Part shown: piece by piece, positions 1 through 10,991 of the stretch
Position numbering within the stretch: the first letter of the stretch is position 1
How the letters are laid out: each line of letters opens with the position of its first letter
The notes under the pieces: model-generated
The model's database searches: none
What the model was told of the DNA's origin: nothing
What the model saw: only the letters and a program-made list of their open reading frames with translations
Program-made: the position numbers and the translations under genes
Source of the DNA: Blepharisma stoltei
Lineage: Eukaryota > Ciliophora > Heterotrichea > Heterotrichida > Blepharismidae
Direction: 5' to 3'
Assembly (NCBI GenBank): GCA_914767885.1
Contig: CAJZBQ010000004.1
Coordinates: forward strand, 1-64,000
DNA: 64,000 bases

Positions 1-1643
1 AACACCCTAACACCCTAACACCCTAACACCCTAACACCCTAACACCCTAACACCCTAACACCCTAACACCCTAACACCCTAACACCCTAACACCCTAACA
101 CCCTAACACCCTAACACCCTAACACCCTAACACCCTAACACCCTAACACCCTAACACCCTAACACCCTAACACCCAACACCCTAACACCCTAACACCCTA
201 ACACCCTAACACCCTAACACCCTAACACCCTAACACCCTAACACCCTAACACCCTAACACCCTAACACCCTAACACCCTAACACCCTAACACCCTAACAC
301 CCTAACACCCTAACACCCTAACACCCTAACACCCTAACACCCTAACACCCTAACACCCTAACACCCTAACACCCTAACACCCTAACACCCTAACACCCTA
401 ACACCCTAACACCCTAACACCCTAACACCCTAACACCCTAACACCCTAACACCCTAACACCCTAACACCCTAACACCCTAACACCCTAACACCCTAACAC
501 CCTAACACCCTAACACCCTAACACCCTAACACCCTAACACCCTAACACCCTAACACCCTAACACCCTAACACCCTAACACCCTAACACCCTAACACCCTA
601 ACACCCTAACACCCTAACACCCTAACACCCTAACACCCTAACACCCTAACACCCTAACACCCTAACACCCTAACACCCTAACACCCTAACACCCTAACAC
701 CCTAACACCCTAACACCCTAACACCCTAACACCCTAACACCCTAACACCCTAACACCCTAACACCCTAACACCCTAACACCCTAACACCCTAACACCCTA
801 ACACCCTAACACCCTAACACCCTAACACCCTAACACCCTAACACCCTAACACCCTAACACCCTAACACCCTAACACCCTAACACCCTAACACCCTAACAC
901 CCTAACACCCTAACACCCTAACACCCTAACACCCTAACACCCTAACACCCTAACACCCTAACACCCTAACACCCTAACACCCTAACACCCTAACACCCTA
1001 ACACCCTAACACCCTAACACCCTAACACCCTAACACCCTAACACCCTAACACCCTAACACCCTAACACCCTAACACCCTAACACCCTAACACCCTAACAC
1101 CCTAACACCCTAACACCCTAACACCCTAACACCCTAACACCCTAACACCCTAACACCCTAACACCCTAACACCCTAACACCCTAACACCCTAACACCCTA
1201 ACACCCTAACACCCTAACACCCTAACACCCTAACACCCTAACACCCTAACACCCTAACACCCTAACACCCTAACACCCTAACACCCTAACACCCTAACAC
1301 CCTAACACCCTAACACCCTAACACCCTAACACCCTAACACCCTAACACCCTAACACCCTAACACCCTAACACCCTAACACCCTAACACCCTAACACCCTA
1401 ACACCCTAACACCCTAACACCCTAACACCCTAACACCCTAACACCCTAACACCCTAACACCCTAACACCCTAACACCCTAACACCCTAACACCCTAACAC
1501 CCTAACACCCTAACACCCTAACACCCTAACACCCTAACACCCTAACACCCTAACACCCTAACACCCTAACACCCTAACACCCTAACACCCTAACACCCTA
1601 ACACCCTAACACCCTAACACCCTAACACCCTAACACCCTAACA
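1..1643. repeat. Telomere, (CCCTAACA)n
   Basis: An almost perfect tandem array of the octamer CCCTAACA, C-rich strand reading into the chromosome, so this is the left chromosome end. One unit near 173-179 lacks the T (CCCAACA) and shifts the phase by one base; the rest is uniform. This octamer is the telomere unit of heterotrich ciliates such as Blepharisma and Stentor. At about 1.6 kb it is long for a ciliate somatic (macronuclear) telomere, which supports a germline chromosome end. The array stops sharply at AACAGAAGC. Confidence 0.98.
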
Positions 1644-2455
1644 GAAGCTGAAATGAAGAATTAGCTATTTTTATTTTAGAGTAAATTAAATAAAAATATT
1701 AGAATTGCATAAAGGGAGAAATGATTATTCGTTTAGCTAACAACAACAACAATTTGTTTTAGTCAATAATTTTAAATTGGATATTTATTTAAATAAATAG
1801 AGATAATCAATCAACTATTTTTGATGATTGTGCTTTTCCCTCACATTATTTATAGATGTATCAGAAAAAGGCTTGTACTTGCTATTTATTAATTATGTAT
1901 TTTCTTACTATCTCACACCCTTTTGAAGATGACCATGCTGCAGAATTGTCTGAATTCGTTATCATAATCGAGTGGGATAGCTTGAATATTTGGACTACTT
2001 CGAGGTTAGGCAAGATTATTTGTTTATGTTTTTAAGTGTAGTAGCGAAGAGGGTCTATTAAAATTAATTAAGATTATTTGAAAAGCTCCTGTGATTCCCC
2101 GAAGGTAATTTTCTCCGCTCTTCTCCACCAGCTACCTGCTGCCATCTTCAGGCTTGGCGTTATGTAATGAGAAAAGTGGTAACTTTGTCATACCCTAAAC
2201 TTGACATAAATTTTCTGGTGTTAAAACCTAGCTGATATAAGAGCTGATAGACTTCATGGACACTTTCCCTGCGCAACATTAGTCTTCTAATTCAGGACAT
2301 GCCTAAGCAAATTTATAAATGATACCAAAATTTTATTTATATTATGCTTTTTAGGAGTAAGTTAGCTAAATTCTAAACCTATAGTGAGAATAGATTAACT
2401 GCGCTACCATTTTGTTTAAGAGTATAGAGAGTTATTAAAGTTCTAAATTTTTATT
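1644..2455. other. Subtelomeric spacer without a gene
   Basis: AT-rich DNA with no supported reading frame. It holds a short GC-rich patch at about 2075-2185 that resembles the 3' end of the SINE-like elements found elsewhere in the window. Confidence 0.6.
2075..2185 (-). mobile_element. SINE 3'-end fragment (degraded)
   Basis: On the minus strand this GC-rich patch reads AAGCCTGAAGATGGCAGC followed by a GGAGAAGAG-like stretch. It matches the conserved 3' segment of the full SINEs (AAGCCTGAAGCTGGCAGCGC then GAGGCTGAAATAAA). No flanking duplication is visible, so it is probably an old truncated copy. Confidence 0.45.
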
Positions 2456-3849
2456 TTAGACTGTTGCTACTTGAGATGCTTGCTTAGAACTAAGATCGAA
2501 TTTCCACAGCTGATTTGGATAAACAACGAAGTAAAGGCAACCCTTATAGCGAACAGCACTTGATTGATTATAACTGTTAGGAATGCTATTAGTCCCTATT
2601 TGAGTCCAACTAAAAACATTGTTTTCAGCACTTTCAAAAGTCCTTCCCCCTTTCTCAAATAAATAAACTCTTTTATTCCCTCTCAGCATAAATTTATAAT
2701 AATAATTGCCATTTAACAGCAAATTGGGGACTTCTTGGTAGTTGTTTTGAGTTATGCTATAAATTATACCCTTTTATATTGAATAAAGTTTTATATACTG
2801 ATTATCTTTTTCTATATAATGAATAGTAAGACGGTGAAAGTTTTAATTAGGAATATAATTTTTTGAATACCATAGCTCGTTATAAGAATCAAATCTCTAT
2901 ATAAAGCATTGCAACCAATTCTAAAATCCAAACCTTGAGGTAGTGGAGCCATGCTTTCCCACACGTTTCGTTTAAAATCATACCTTTCAGCCAAGTTTTT
3001 ATTTCCTCCAATTAAATAGATGAAGTTATTATAAAAGATAGGATCAGCATGATAATTTACTTTTGAATTTTGGAGGTATTTAACATTTTTATTTTTGTCA
3101 ATAGTAAACACTAAGCCTGAACTAGTGCTATAATTGCAACAATAGAAATAAGTATAATCAGGAAGTATACAGCTTGTAGTGTATCCGATAATTGGTTCTT
3201 GAGTTGGAAGAGTTGCAGTAGAAGAAATCTGGAAGGTATCTAAGTTTATAGTTGCAAAATTTGAAGTGCATATGCCTAAAAAATGAGAGTTCATTTCATT
3301 CAATGATATCTTCTATAGGTTGCATAAAAGGATTAAAAGGTATTCCATAAGTTTTACTAATTGCTGCATTGATATCTTTATAGTCTAGGTAACACTCTTT
3401 TATATCTCATCCACTCATCTTCCACTGAACATCTGAAGCATTTAATTTAAGCACACTTTCCATATCATCATCTTTAGCAATGTCAAGAACCTCTTCTCCA
3501 CTATATAAAATTGTAAGCATCTTATTGATTCTTGCTTCTACTTCATTAATCTGATCAATATATCTTCCAAGCGTAGTTTTAAAATTCTTGATAATTGTAT
3601 TTGCGTTGATAAGTGCGTCAATTTTGTAGTTTTTGATATCTTCTTTGAGTGCTATTAGTTTATCAATAATTGGCTGCTTAATTTCTTCTGCTGGCTTAAA
3701 GTATAGTCTTAGGCATCGATGTCCTTTAGAAGTTGTTTTTCTAAGTGCTCAAAGCCATGGTCTTTGCAAAATAAGACAATGCCTTCGCATTCACATTTCC
3801 CATAAAGCTGGTTTGTACAACCATCTTTGAAGCATCTTCCACGACATAA
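2456..3849 (-). pseudogene. Decayed kelch-type gene with Cys-rich N-terminus
   Basis: Read leftwards, the first part encodes a Cys/His-rich segment with CRGRC, GKCECEG and LFCKDHG motifs. A helical stretch follows (YFKPAEEIKQPIIDKL..., about 110 residues), then a beta-propeller-like part with kelch-style lines (NFIYLIGGNKNLAERYD, RNVWESMAPLPQG). The pieces lie in different frames: shifts are needed near 3715, 3300 and 2800, and a TAA interrupts near 2780. No 15-nt GT...AG intron or clear IES explains these breaks. I read it as a subtelomeric pseudogene. The alternative is a live gene with unrecognised IESs. Confidence 0.6.
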
Positions 3850-4473
3850 TTATAGAATCATAATAAGCTATTATTTCTTTTCTTAGTTAAAGTTTATTTC
3901 CCCAGGTAAAAATTATAATCCTAACAGTTCTATTATATTTTATGTTCTTAGTGCTTATTTTAATTTGTTTTATAGTTCTAAACTGGTTTATTTCTCGTGA
4001 ATGGATTTTAATTTGGTGCAGAAATTGCCACAGAAAACCATAAAAATAATGTGGTAGCGCACATGTGCACTAATTGATTGTACCTCAAATAAGATTTTTT
4101 ATGAATTAGTTGATACAAGTTTGCTTGATAGTTAGTATCTATGATAATTTTTCAGAAGTGAAATTTTAATAGCACTGCAAAATTTCATTATTTGTCTACA
4201 TTAAGCTTAAAAAATCATAAGCATTATAAGAGACAATTGGTATATATATCTCTCCTTTATTGTATCAACATGAAACTTGAGATGATTATCTATATAGTAG
4301 CTATAAATATTTGGATTGTAATTCTGGCAAATGAAGTTTATTGCAATGAACTTTAAAGTAAACATTTTGATTTCTATATATACTAGTTCAAGTATAAATA
4401 GATTAGAAAAATAAGTGATTTATATTTTTAAGACTCCCTTTGATTAAGGCATAAATAATCTTCTTATTGCAAA
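3850..4473. other. Intergenic, nothing recognised
   Basis: AT-rich, no open frame of note. Presumably contains the promoters of the flanking divergent genes. Confidence 0.5.
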
Positions 4474-5172
4474 ATGGACAGTAATGAAAATGAAGTGCAG
4501 TATAGCTATAAAGTTGTTTTGATTGGGGATTCAGGTGTTGGAAAGACTTCGCTACTTACCCGATTTACAAAAAACCAATTTTCCTTTGAAATTCGCTCGA
4601 CAATTGGCTTTCAAAATGCTTTTCACGCTGTAGAAATTGAAGGAAAAATAGTAAAAGCAGAAATTTGAGATACAACTGGACAGGAAAGAATAAGGCCTGC
4701 TATGAATCCATTTTACAGAGGAGCAGTAGGAGCATTGCTAGTTTTTGATATAACAAATGCAGAAAGCTTTGCTGGATTGAATAACTGATTAAATGAATTG
4801 TCAAACTTCGCAACAAATATCTCTTGCATACTATTGATAGGAAATAAAACAGATTTGGAAAGTGATAGAAAGGTTAGCCAAACCAAAGCTATTCAGTTTG
4901 CGCAGAAATTCAATAATATGATGTATATAGAAACTTCAGCGAATACAGCGGAAAATGTAAATAAAGCATTTGAGACGCTTTTAGGGAATATTCTCAGCAG
5001 CACAATAAAAGCGAAGAAAGTAAGTGGAGGAGAGCAATTAAATTTAAATGGGCCAGCAAAAAGAATTGAATTTGAGGATATGGTTGAAAATGCCAGGCAT
5101 AGGAAGAAAAGGAAGAGACATCAGCAAGATAATCCTCAATGTGCCTGCGCCCTTGCATGCAGTGTATTTTAA
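4474..5172 (+). CDS. Rab-like small GTPase
   Basis: A 232-codon gene with two in-frame TGA codons (4666, 4786) read as Trp. It has the full Rab/Ras G-motif set: P-loop GDSGVGKTSLL at about residues 18-28, switch I with the Thr of STIGFQN, G3 WDTTGQE (W is TGA), G4 NKTD and G5 ETSA. The catalytic Gln of DTTGQE is present, so GTP hydrolysis should be intact. Rabs recruit effectors to vesicle membranes. The tail carries a basic RHRKKRKRH run and ends CACALACSVF. The last four residues form a CaaX box, so single prenylation is likely instead of the usual double-Cys Rab ending. No intron or insert. Subfamily not assigned. Confidence 0.93.
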
Positions 5173-5717
5173 AGTAAATTGTCACAAAGCAATTGAGATT
5201 TCAGAAATAGATTAATATTTAATTATTTATATAGTGACGGGTAAATTTCTTTTTCAAATGATACAATTGTAATTAGGTTAAATATGCGTTTTTGTGCTTA
5301 ATTGGCTCTAGATATTGATCCCGTAACTTCGCGGGTGCTTACTCCACATCCACTGACCTATTTTTTTAGCCTAGTGGTTTTGGCCTTTTTTTTAGCTCAT
5401 TTGCTTTGGAGATAATTTCATTTTGATTATTTTGAGGTGATATCCTATCAATTTTAATCTATTGCTTTCGAAAGTTATATTATAAATATTTAAGCAAAAA
5501 AAATTAAAACAATTGGCCATTTTTAATGTACGTTAGTTTGCATATAAACAATAAATTTATCTCTATTTTACATAAAATTAAAAAATGTAGCCCTTTTTAA
5601 GAGAGTAAAAAACTAATCATAAGCCAAGTGGGAGAGTAACCATAACCTCAAGTGGAATTTCTTGAAGGTATTAATTGCTAAAAATTAGTAATCTTTTAGT
5701 TTCTTTCTTTAATAAAA
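5173..5717. other. Intergenic, nothing recognised
   Basis: AT-rich apart from a small GC patch with ACTTCGCGGGTGC near 5325. No RNA gene fold could be assigned to it. Confidence 0.5.
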
Positions 5718-6743
5718 ATGATTTATCTGCTGCTCTTCCTGAACTTCTTTGTATCTGCAACAGACAACTGGGCAATCATTTTGAACTCCTCTAAATTTTA
5801 TTTCAATTACCGTCACACAGTAAATGCGCTGCTAATTTATCAGATGATAAAGCGATATGGAATCCAAGATGATCATATCATTTTCATGCTTCCTGAAAAT
5901 GTTGCTTGCCATCCAAGAAACTCTTACCCTGGACGCATGTATGATGGAAAACATCAGGAAGATATTTATGCAGGAAATATAGAAGTTGACTACAGAGGGC
6001 AAGACCTGACGCCTGAGTCCATTGTGAGGGTTTTGACTGGAAGACATGACCCATCAACTCCTATTAGCAAAAGGCTGAGGTCAGGCCCAAATAGCAAAGT
6101 ATTTTTCTTTATGAACGGGCACGGAGGGGACAGCTTCTTAAAAATTCAAGATACAATGGTTTTGAGAAATGTGGATTTAGGGGAGGCCATCAAAGAAATG
6201 AATGCTAAAGAAAGGTTTGGAGAACTGCTGATCATTTTGGACACTTGCCAAGCCTTCAGTATGTTTAACTATGTGGATTTGCCCAATGTTTACACTATGG
6301 CAAGCAGCTTAACTGGGCAGATGGCAAAATCATATGGATCAAATGAAGAGCTCGGGATTTCGATGACTGATCATTTTAGCTACTTTTTTAGTGATATTTT
6401 CAGAGGAAAGTCTTATGACAGCATTAAGAAGATGAATTTGAAGCACATTATAGACAGCCTACCTTCTAATCTGATCATGTCAGATATTGGCTATAAAGCC
6501 AAAGTTTCAGCTGATAAAATAAAAATTGCAGGCTATATTGGAGAAGAGCTAGACAGGACTTATATTCCTGAACTCTCATATACTATAGAAGAAAAAAATG
6601 AATTTAAATGGAACTTTGGCTCTAGAAAAGCAGAAGAAAAGTCATCATTTTACACAGTCTCAAGGTTTAATTCATCCGTCTTTGCTGCCACTACAGTTTT
6701 AATAGTATTTCAAGCAATCATTTTCCTAATAAACTATCTTTAA
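5718..6743 (+). CDS. PIGK: GPI-anchor transamidase catalytic subunit (GPI8/PIG-K)
   Basis: 341 residues, uninterrupted. The N-terminus is a signal peptide (MIYLLLFLNFFVSA). The caspase-like C13 peptidase domain opens with the family signature NWAIILNSSKFYFNYRH. The catalytic dyad is visible as NGHGG (His135) and LDTCQA (Cys177). A hydrophobic segment at about 318-339 is the C-terminal membrane anchor. The enzyme cleaves the C-terminal signal of ER proteins and transfers them to a preassembled GPI anchor as part of a multi-subunit complex. Length and architecture fit the family. The two Cys-rich proteins at 28.8-33.2 kb carry plausible GPI signals, but proximity is probably chance. Confidence 0.97.
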   Translation: MIYLLLFLNFFVSATDNWAIILNSSKFYFNYRHTVNALLIYQMIKRYGIQDDHIIFMLPENVACHPRNSYPGRMYDGKHQEDIYAGNIEVDYRGQDLTPESIVRVLTGRHDPSTPISKRLRSGPNSKVFFFMNGHGGDSFLKIQDTMVLRNVDLGEAIKEMNAKERFGELLIILDTCQAFSMFNYVDLPNVYTMASSLTGQMAKSYGSNEELGISMTDHFSYFFSDIFRGKSYDSIKKMNLKHIIDSLPSNLIMSDIGYKAKVSADKIKIAGYIGEELDRTYIPELSYTIEEKNEFKWNFGSRKAEEKSSFYTVSRFNSSVFAATTVLIVFQAIIFLINYL

Positions 6744-6774
6744 AGAGTGAGTCTTGACTAACTAAATAATATGG

Positions 6775-7080
6775 ATTGGATTAATCGAAGCTAATTGACA
6801 TGTTAATTTCCTTTACTGTGAGTTAGCTCTACAAGAGGCTGGCTCTGCTGCGAGGCCCCTTTCCAACTTCAGGACCATTTTCGCACTAAGGCAAAATACT
6901 TGGCATTGGAGTAAAGCATGCATTCAGGCAACCCGACACTGCGCTTCACTAAACCAAGAAAAACTTAACGGATACACATTCCCGAACGCTATCATCCCTT
7001 CCTCACGATCCTGTGCACCCTGCGTTATGTCAGCTACAGAGTTCAGAGGGTTGACTGGCTTGCCACGCCATTTTAATTTT
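6775..7080 (-). mobile_element. SINE-like element, short variant
   Basis: A GC-rich island between two convergent genes. On the minus strand it starts TTAAAATGGCG like the other SINEs in the window and ends in a TTAATCCAATCC tail. The interior diverges from the longer copies. I could not find a convincing target duplication, so the ends are approximate. Confidence 0.55.
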
Positions 7081-7110
7081 ATAAACAAGTTAATAACAAA
7101 AAAAATATAT

Positions 7111-9511
7111 TTATAGTCTCCAGGTATTTTTGAAGCTGAGGCCTTTTTTCATCAAGGTTTCTTTGAGCTGCTCTGAAGAATTTCCATCTCATTCAAACCC
7201 AACTTGTGATTGAGAGGCTGAGAGCGAAACAAAGGGGGAAGCTGATCTAGTCGCGTAAAGCCTTCTCTTCCTCAGCTCTTCAGAAGTTCTTTCGTTGTTG
7301 ATTCTCCCTAGAATCGAATTAATCACAATGCTTTCAACTGCTTCTGGAACTTTCTTTATTTCCTCTTCAGGCTGGTATCTTTCTGTAATTGACTGGGCTC
7401 TGTATGTGGGCCTAGCTGTTTCTTGATGTCTTCTCTCTGTTCTTGAAATGTCTAATGGAGGGACTATATCCTTTACGCTTGCAGATCTTGAAATACCACT
7501 GGCAATCCCGCTCCTGTTTCTAAAGCTTAAAGAAAAGCTGGGGATTTTTGGTGCCTTTTGTGAGTTTTCCTCATCTGAATTTTCAACTGAGATCTAGATA
7601 AACTTTACGATTTCTGGCGTTTGAGAATTTTGTGAGGAAGGTTCCGTTTTTTCTTGCTCTTTGTTATTTAAATTTTGAATGATGAACTCCAAATCCTCAT
7701 TCTTTTTCTCTGATAAATATTTCTTTAGACTTGCTATTTCATCTTGCAAACTGTCCATTGAGAGTTTGTTATGATGACTGAGATTGATGATTTCATTTTT
7801 GAGAATTTTCATTTCTTTGTCATATTTGTTTTTTAGCACAGACTCTATCTCCTTGATTCCCCCTCTACTATTGTTTATTCTGTTGCTTAGCTGTTTAATT
7901 TTAAACAGTTGCATTTTTAAAACATAAATTTTGCAAATTAAATTAATTTTTACTTCGGATTTTTTTAAATTTTTTAAAATTAAAATTTTACTTAAAATTT
8001 TATAAATTTTTCTATAAAATTTTATAAATTTTTCTATATAAAATTTTATAAATTTTTCTATAAAATTTTATAAATTTTTCTATAAAATTTTATAAATTTT
8101 TCTATAAAATTTTATAAATTTTTTAAAATAAAATAGCATCCTTCAAGAGTGAGCTAGCTTTTTTGGGCTTCTTCAATTTTTTTGATACTTTCTGTGAATA
8201 ATGGTTCAGTTATATAGCCCTGCTCTTTGCAATTTTCTTCTTTATTCTTTTCAATTTCATCAATCGTTTTTTCAATCCTGATGAAGTTTTCTCTGTTAAA
8301 GTTTTCCAATTTTTCAAAATCATTCAATTTGTTTTCAATTATGCAAAGTCTTACTTGGTCGGCTTCTTTGAGCTGCTTTAGGTTCTATATGAAAAATACA
8401 TTGATTTTTATATCAGCCTCTTCTATTCTAAAAGAAAGGGTTTGCATGCACTCTTTTGAGTATTTACATGATCTTTCATAATTTGATAGCTTTTGCTCAT
8501 AAATTTCGTTTTTTTTAGTGAGGATATCAATTTTTCTCAGTAAATCCATTTCTAGGCTTTCGAGAGCTTTTCATAGTTTTGCAGGGTCACTTGTGATTAT
8601 TCTGCGTTTTGATGGTGGAGTGTTTCTTTTGTCAACTTCTTCAATCATTTTACACAATTAAAATGGCGAGCCACCCGACCCGTCCTTCTCCTGTACCCTC
8701 AGGGACTACGGGTTTAAGAAGTAAACGGGGCCTGGGTATTGTGTCCAGGGTGGGTTTTTTTACCTTGGTCGGGACACCACGACAAGGTTTTTTACCTCTC
8801 ACAGAGACAAGAAGACCAGAGCCGATGTATCAGGAGTCAAACTTCAGGACTAGAAGGGAAGTGAGGAAGATCTTTATGTGGGGAGCTTCGGGGACCTGAA
8901 GGAGACTCAGGGAGGCTACTTTTCTCCCTCCCCGGAAAGGAAGGCGCCGGGTCACTAGACTCCTGATCAAGGAGTACCTGGGTGAGTCTCCCTGTTAGAT
9001 GGCGACGTCACCATTTTTTGGTGACGTCGACAGAAAATGGAGTGAGCTACAGAGCCGGTGCATAGGGCGCGAGCCTGAAGCTGGCAGTGCTGGGTAGAGG
9101 CTGAAATAAACCTCCGTGACCCGCTAGCTAATTAATCTAATCAATCATTTTATAATCAAAGTCAGTTGAGCTTAGACTTGAACGAGGATGAGTATCTAGT
9201 GAATTTTTTATTGTGAATTGAGGCGTTTCAGCTGGATTGGATAGCAGGTTTGGATTGTTGCTAGCAAGACCTAGGATATTTGGGTTCGGGGCAAATGGGA
9301 GTGCTGATAGTGCAGCTGATGGTTGAGTTCTATCATCAAAAGCATTTTTAAAATCATCTGTAAAGTCACTTTCGGTGCTCAAGTGGGTAGCTAGGCTTCT
9401 TCTTCTACTTTCAGAAAATTGATTAGTTCACACACAGATTTCTGTGTCATTTTTTGCATCTTCTTTATTTTCTTTTGAAATTACCAAATTTTGAATATTG
9501 CGAGAAATCAT
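7111..9511 (-). CDS. Interrupted coiled-coil protein, hypothetical
   Basis: Starts at ATG 9511 (MISRNIQNLVISKENKED) and ends at TAA 7111 with FKNTWRL. The coding frame becomes continuous only after removing four things: a SINE (8653-9140, plus one 12-bp duplication), an IES at 7854-8186, and two 15-nt introns (8385-8399 and 7594-7608). TGA encodes Trp at several sites. The product is about 450 residues. It has a polar N-terminus, a long charged helical/coiled-coil middle (KLNDFEKLENFNRENF, then KEIESVLKNKYDKEMK) and a Ser/Arg-rich tail. No catalytic motif is seen. It may be a structural or cilium-associated protein. Its start lies 217 bp from the divergent BET gene. Confidence 0.75.
7594..7608 (-). 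other. 15-nt intron
   Basis: GTAAAGTTTATCTAG on the minus strand; it contains a TAG that would end the frame, and removal joins EI to ISVENSDEE. Confidence 0.85.
7854..8186 (-). mobile_element. IES, MITE-like, bounded by TGAT
   Basis: An AT-rich insert in the coiled-coil gene. The direct repeat TGAT (plus strand) lies at 7854-7857 and 8183-8186. Removing one copy plus the interior joins TESI to KEIESVLKNK in frame. The left end continues TCCCCCTCTACTATTG, like other members of the GAGCGAAC-type MITE family. The interior around 7915-7960 resembles the interior of the IES at 50173-50449. A 22-bp tandem repeat fills 7998-8124. Confidence 0.7.
7998..8124. repeat. 22-bp AT-rich tandem repeat
   Basis: About five to six copies of a unit of the form TATAAAATTTTATAAATTTTTC, itself nearly palindromic, inside the IES of the coiled-coil gene. 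Confidence 0.85.
8385..8399 (-). other. 15-nt intron
   Basis: GTATTTTTCATATAG on the minus strand; removal joins IKIN to NLKQLKEAD and removes an in-frame TAG. Confidence 0.9.
8653..9140 (+). mobile_element. SINE-like element in an exon
   Basis: A GC-rich element of about 488 bp flanked by the exact 12-bp duplication TCAATCATTTTA (8641-8652 and 9141-9152). It starts CACAATTAAAATGGCGAG. Near the 3' end it has a perfect hairpin (GACGTCACC ... GGTGACGTC at about 9003-9030), then GCCTGAAGCTGGCAG, GCTGAAATAAACC and a TAATCTAA tail. This copy is nearly identical to that at 49255-49759. It interrupts the minus-strand coiled-coil gene; removing it with one duplication restores the frame (DFDYKMIEEVDKRN). 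No protein is encoded. Confidence 0.9.
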
Positions 9512-9728
9512 TTTTAGTTATTCAAATTAAAATTAAATGTTTTTAATCTAATATTAAAGCAAATATTTAAAACCAGAGCCATTAGATCTTTAAGGCATTT
9601 AATATCAAATTAAATTACAATCCAAAAATGAATGCTCAAATTGCTCTTAATGATGTGTTAATAGACTTTCATTTACTAAATTACAATTTAATTTCCCCTT
9701 ATCCTCCATATTGTAAAAATAATTTAGA

Positions 9729-10991
9729 ATGGATCCCCAGTCAAAGCAAGATATGCCAAAAAAGAAAAGTCTAGCGAAGGAAGATTCCAAAAAATGTTTA
9801 GATTTAATAAAGCACTTGGAAAAACAAAATGACGCTTTCCTGTTTCTAAAGCCTGTTGACTATAAAGCCTCCGGCCTCGACGACTACCCTTTGATTATAA
9901 AGCGCCCTATGGACCTTTCAACGGTAAAAAAGAAGATAAAGTCAGAGAAATATAGCTCCATCAAGGAAGTACTCGCCGATGTCAACCTTATATGGGAAAA
10001 CTGCAAAACATATAACCAAGCTGGATCTGTAATTCCCTACTTAGCCAATTTATTTGCAAGCTGAACACATGGAAAGTAAAACTAAAAAATACTACTCACT
10101 CCTTGTTGCGTAGTGAGCAAGATTTTTTGGGCTAAAATACAAAAATTTATATGCAAATAGTCGTAATTAACACTTTTTTTAATTAAAACATCCTAAATGC
10201 ACACACTGTATGAATTAATTTAATCCAATATATGAAAAAAATTAATGCAATTAATGATATAAAAAAATATTTTATCAAAATAATTATTATTAAAAAATTG
10301 TTTTGCTCGCTAATCAAGGGAAGGTCAGAAAAGCATGGATTAATCAGTAATAGACCGCAGAAAAGACCAAGAGAAGAAACCCCAGCTCCTCAGCCAGAAG
10401 TCTCTACCTCTCCAGAAATTATTCCTATTTGATTAAATTGTTTTGCAAGATCGATCCAGTAATTTATTTATTTACTAAAATTCAGATATAATTCGACAGA
10501 AATTTAATTTAAAATAAATCTATATCAATTTATAAGCTTTGAGGCAAAAGTTGATTTGGCTGAAAAAGTTAGGAAATCTCCTAATGATATCTTGGCTGAA
10601 GTTGTACGAATTGTAGAGAACCAATGTAGAAAAGCACTTGAAGAGCTTGATTCAGAAAGGGTTCAAATAAAAGTGGATAACTTACTCCCTTCCCCTTCTA
10701 TAGTGAGTAAAACCATTACTTTGGGAGAATGAAAATTTTTTAAATTAATTAATAATAATCATAATAATGAAATCTCTAGTAATAATATTAAATTATAGAT
10801 TACTGAATTATAAATGTAAATTTTATAAATTGAATAAGGTCTTCATTTCAAATATCTATTAAAAAAATCTTCCCTCTCTATCAGCAAGCAGGGGTAGTGA
10901 GTTAGATAAACCGACTTTTGAGAGACTATGGGGATTAGTTAACTCACAAAGAGACGATGATGGAAAGACAGTCAAGAAAGCGAAGCATTAA
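9729..10991 (+). CDS. BET-type bromodomain protein (bromodomain + NET)
   Basis: Starts at ATG 9729 (MDPQSKQDMPKKKS). A bromodomain covers about residues 20-110, with the ZA-loop PVDYKASGLDDYPLIIKRPM and the acetyl-lysine-binding Asn context WENCKTYNQ. It reads acetylated histones. After a basic/Pro linker (RPQKRPREETPAPQPE) comes a NET/extra-terminal domain (DLAEKVRKSPNDILAEVVRI ... VQIKVDNLDKPTFERLWGLV), which binds partner peptides. The gene ends KTVKKAKH. It is a minimal single-bromodomain BET, as in many protists. Two IESs (10434-10534, 10683-10904) excise in frame. A third insert between the bromodomain and the linker (about 10066-10320) is not resolved, so the residues around FASWTHGK are uncertain. 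Confidence 0.88.
10066..10320. mobile_element. Probable IES, boundaries unresolved
   Basis: AT-rich insert between bromodomain and linker. The left side shows ACTCACTCCTTG and GTAGTGAGCAAG; the right side is the inverted form GCTCGCTAATCAAGGGAAGG. This matches the GAGCGAAC-type MITE ends. No TA pair I tried restores the frame without dropping or adding bromodomain residues; joining TTA in NL to CTA or TTA on the right would work but trims the last helix. Confidence 0.5.
10434..10534 (+). mobile_element. IES, TA-bounded, 99 nt
   Basis: TA at 10434-10435 and 10533-10534. The ends are TAAATTG and, inverted, TATAAATTG. Excision gives PEIIPIWLSFEAKVDLAEK in frame, leading straight into the NET domain. 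Confidence 0.75.
10683..10904 (+). mobile_element. IES, TA-bounded MITE-like, 220 nt
   Basis: TA at 10683-10684 and 10903-10904, with inverted ends (left TTACTCCCTTCCCCTTC, right inverted TAACTCACTACCCCTGC). Excision joins IKVDNL to DKPTFERLWG exactly inside the conserved core of the NET domain, which makes this one of the best-supported excision sites. Confidence 0.9.

Noticed and set aside
1-1643. CRISPR-like or other regulatory tandem array
   Set aside because: Uniform octamer without spacers at a contig end; it is a telomere.
4666-4668. Premature stop (TGA) splitting the Rab gene and many others
   Set aside because: TGA falls where Trp is conserved in several families, so it is a sense codon here, not a stop or sequencing error.
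8609-8899. Plus-strand open frame over a GC-rich segment
   Set aside because: It lies in the SINE at 8653-9140 and merely reflects its composition; the same frame recurs in the near-identical copy at 49269-49568.
8653-9140. tRNA-derived A and B boxes in the SINE head
   Set aside because: Only loose matches; I could not align the head to any tRNA, so a Pol III origin is left open.
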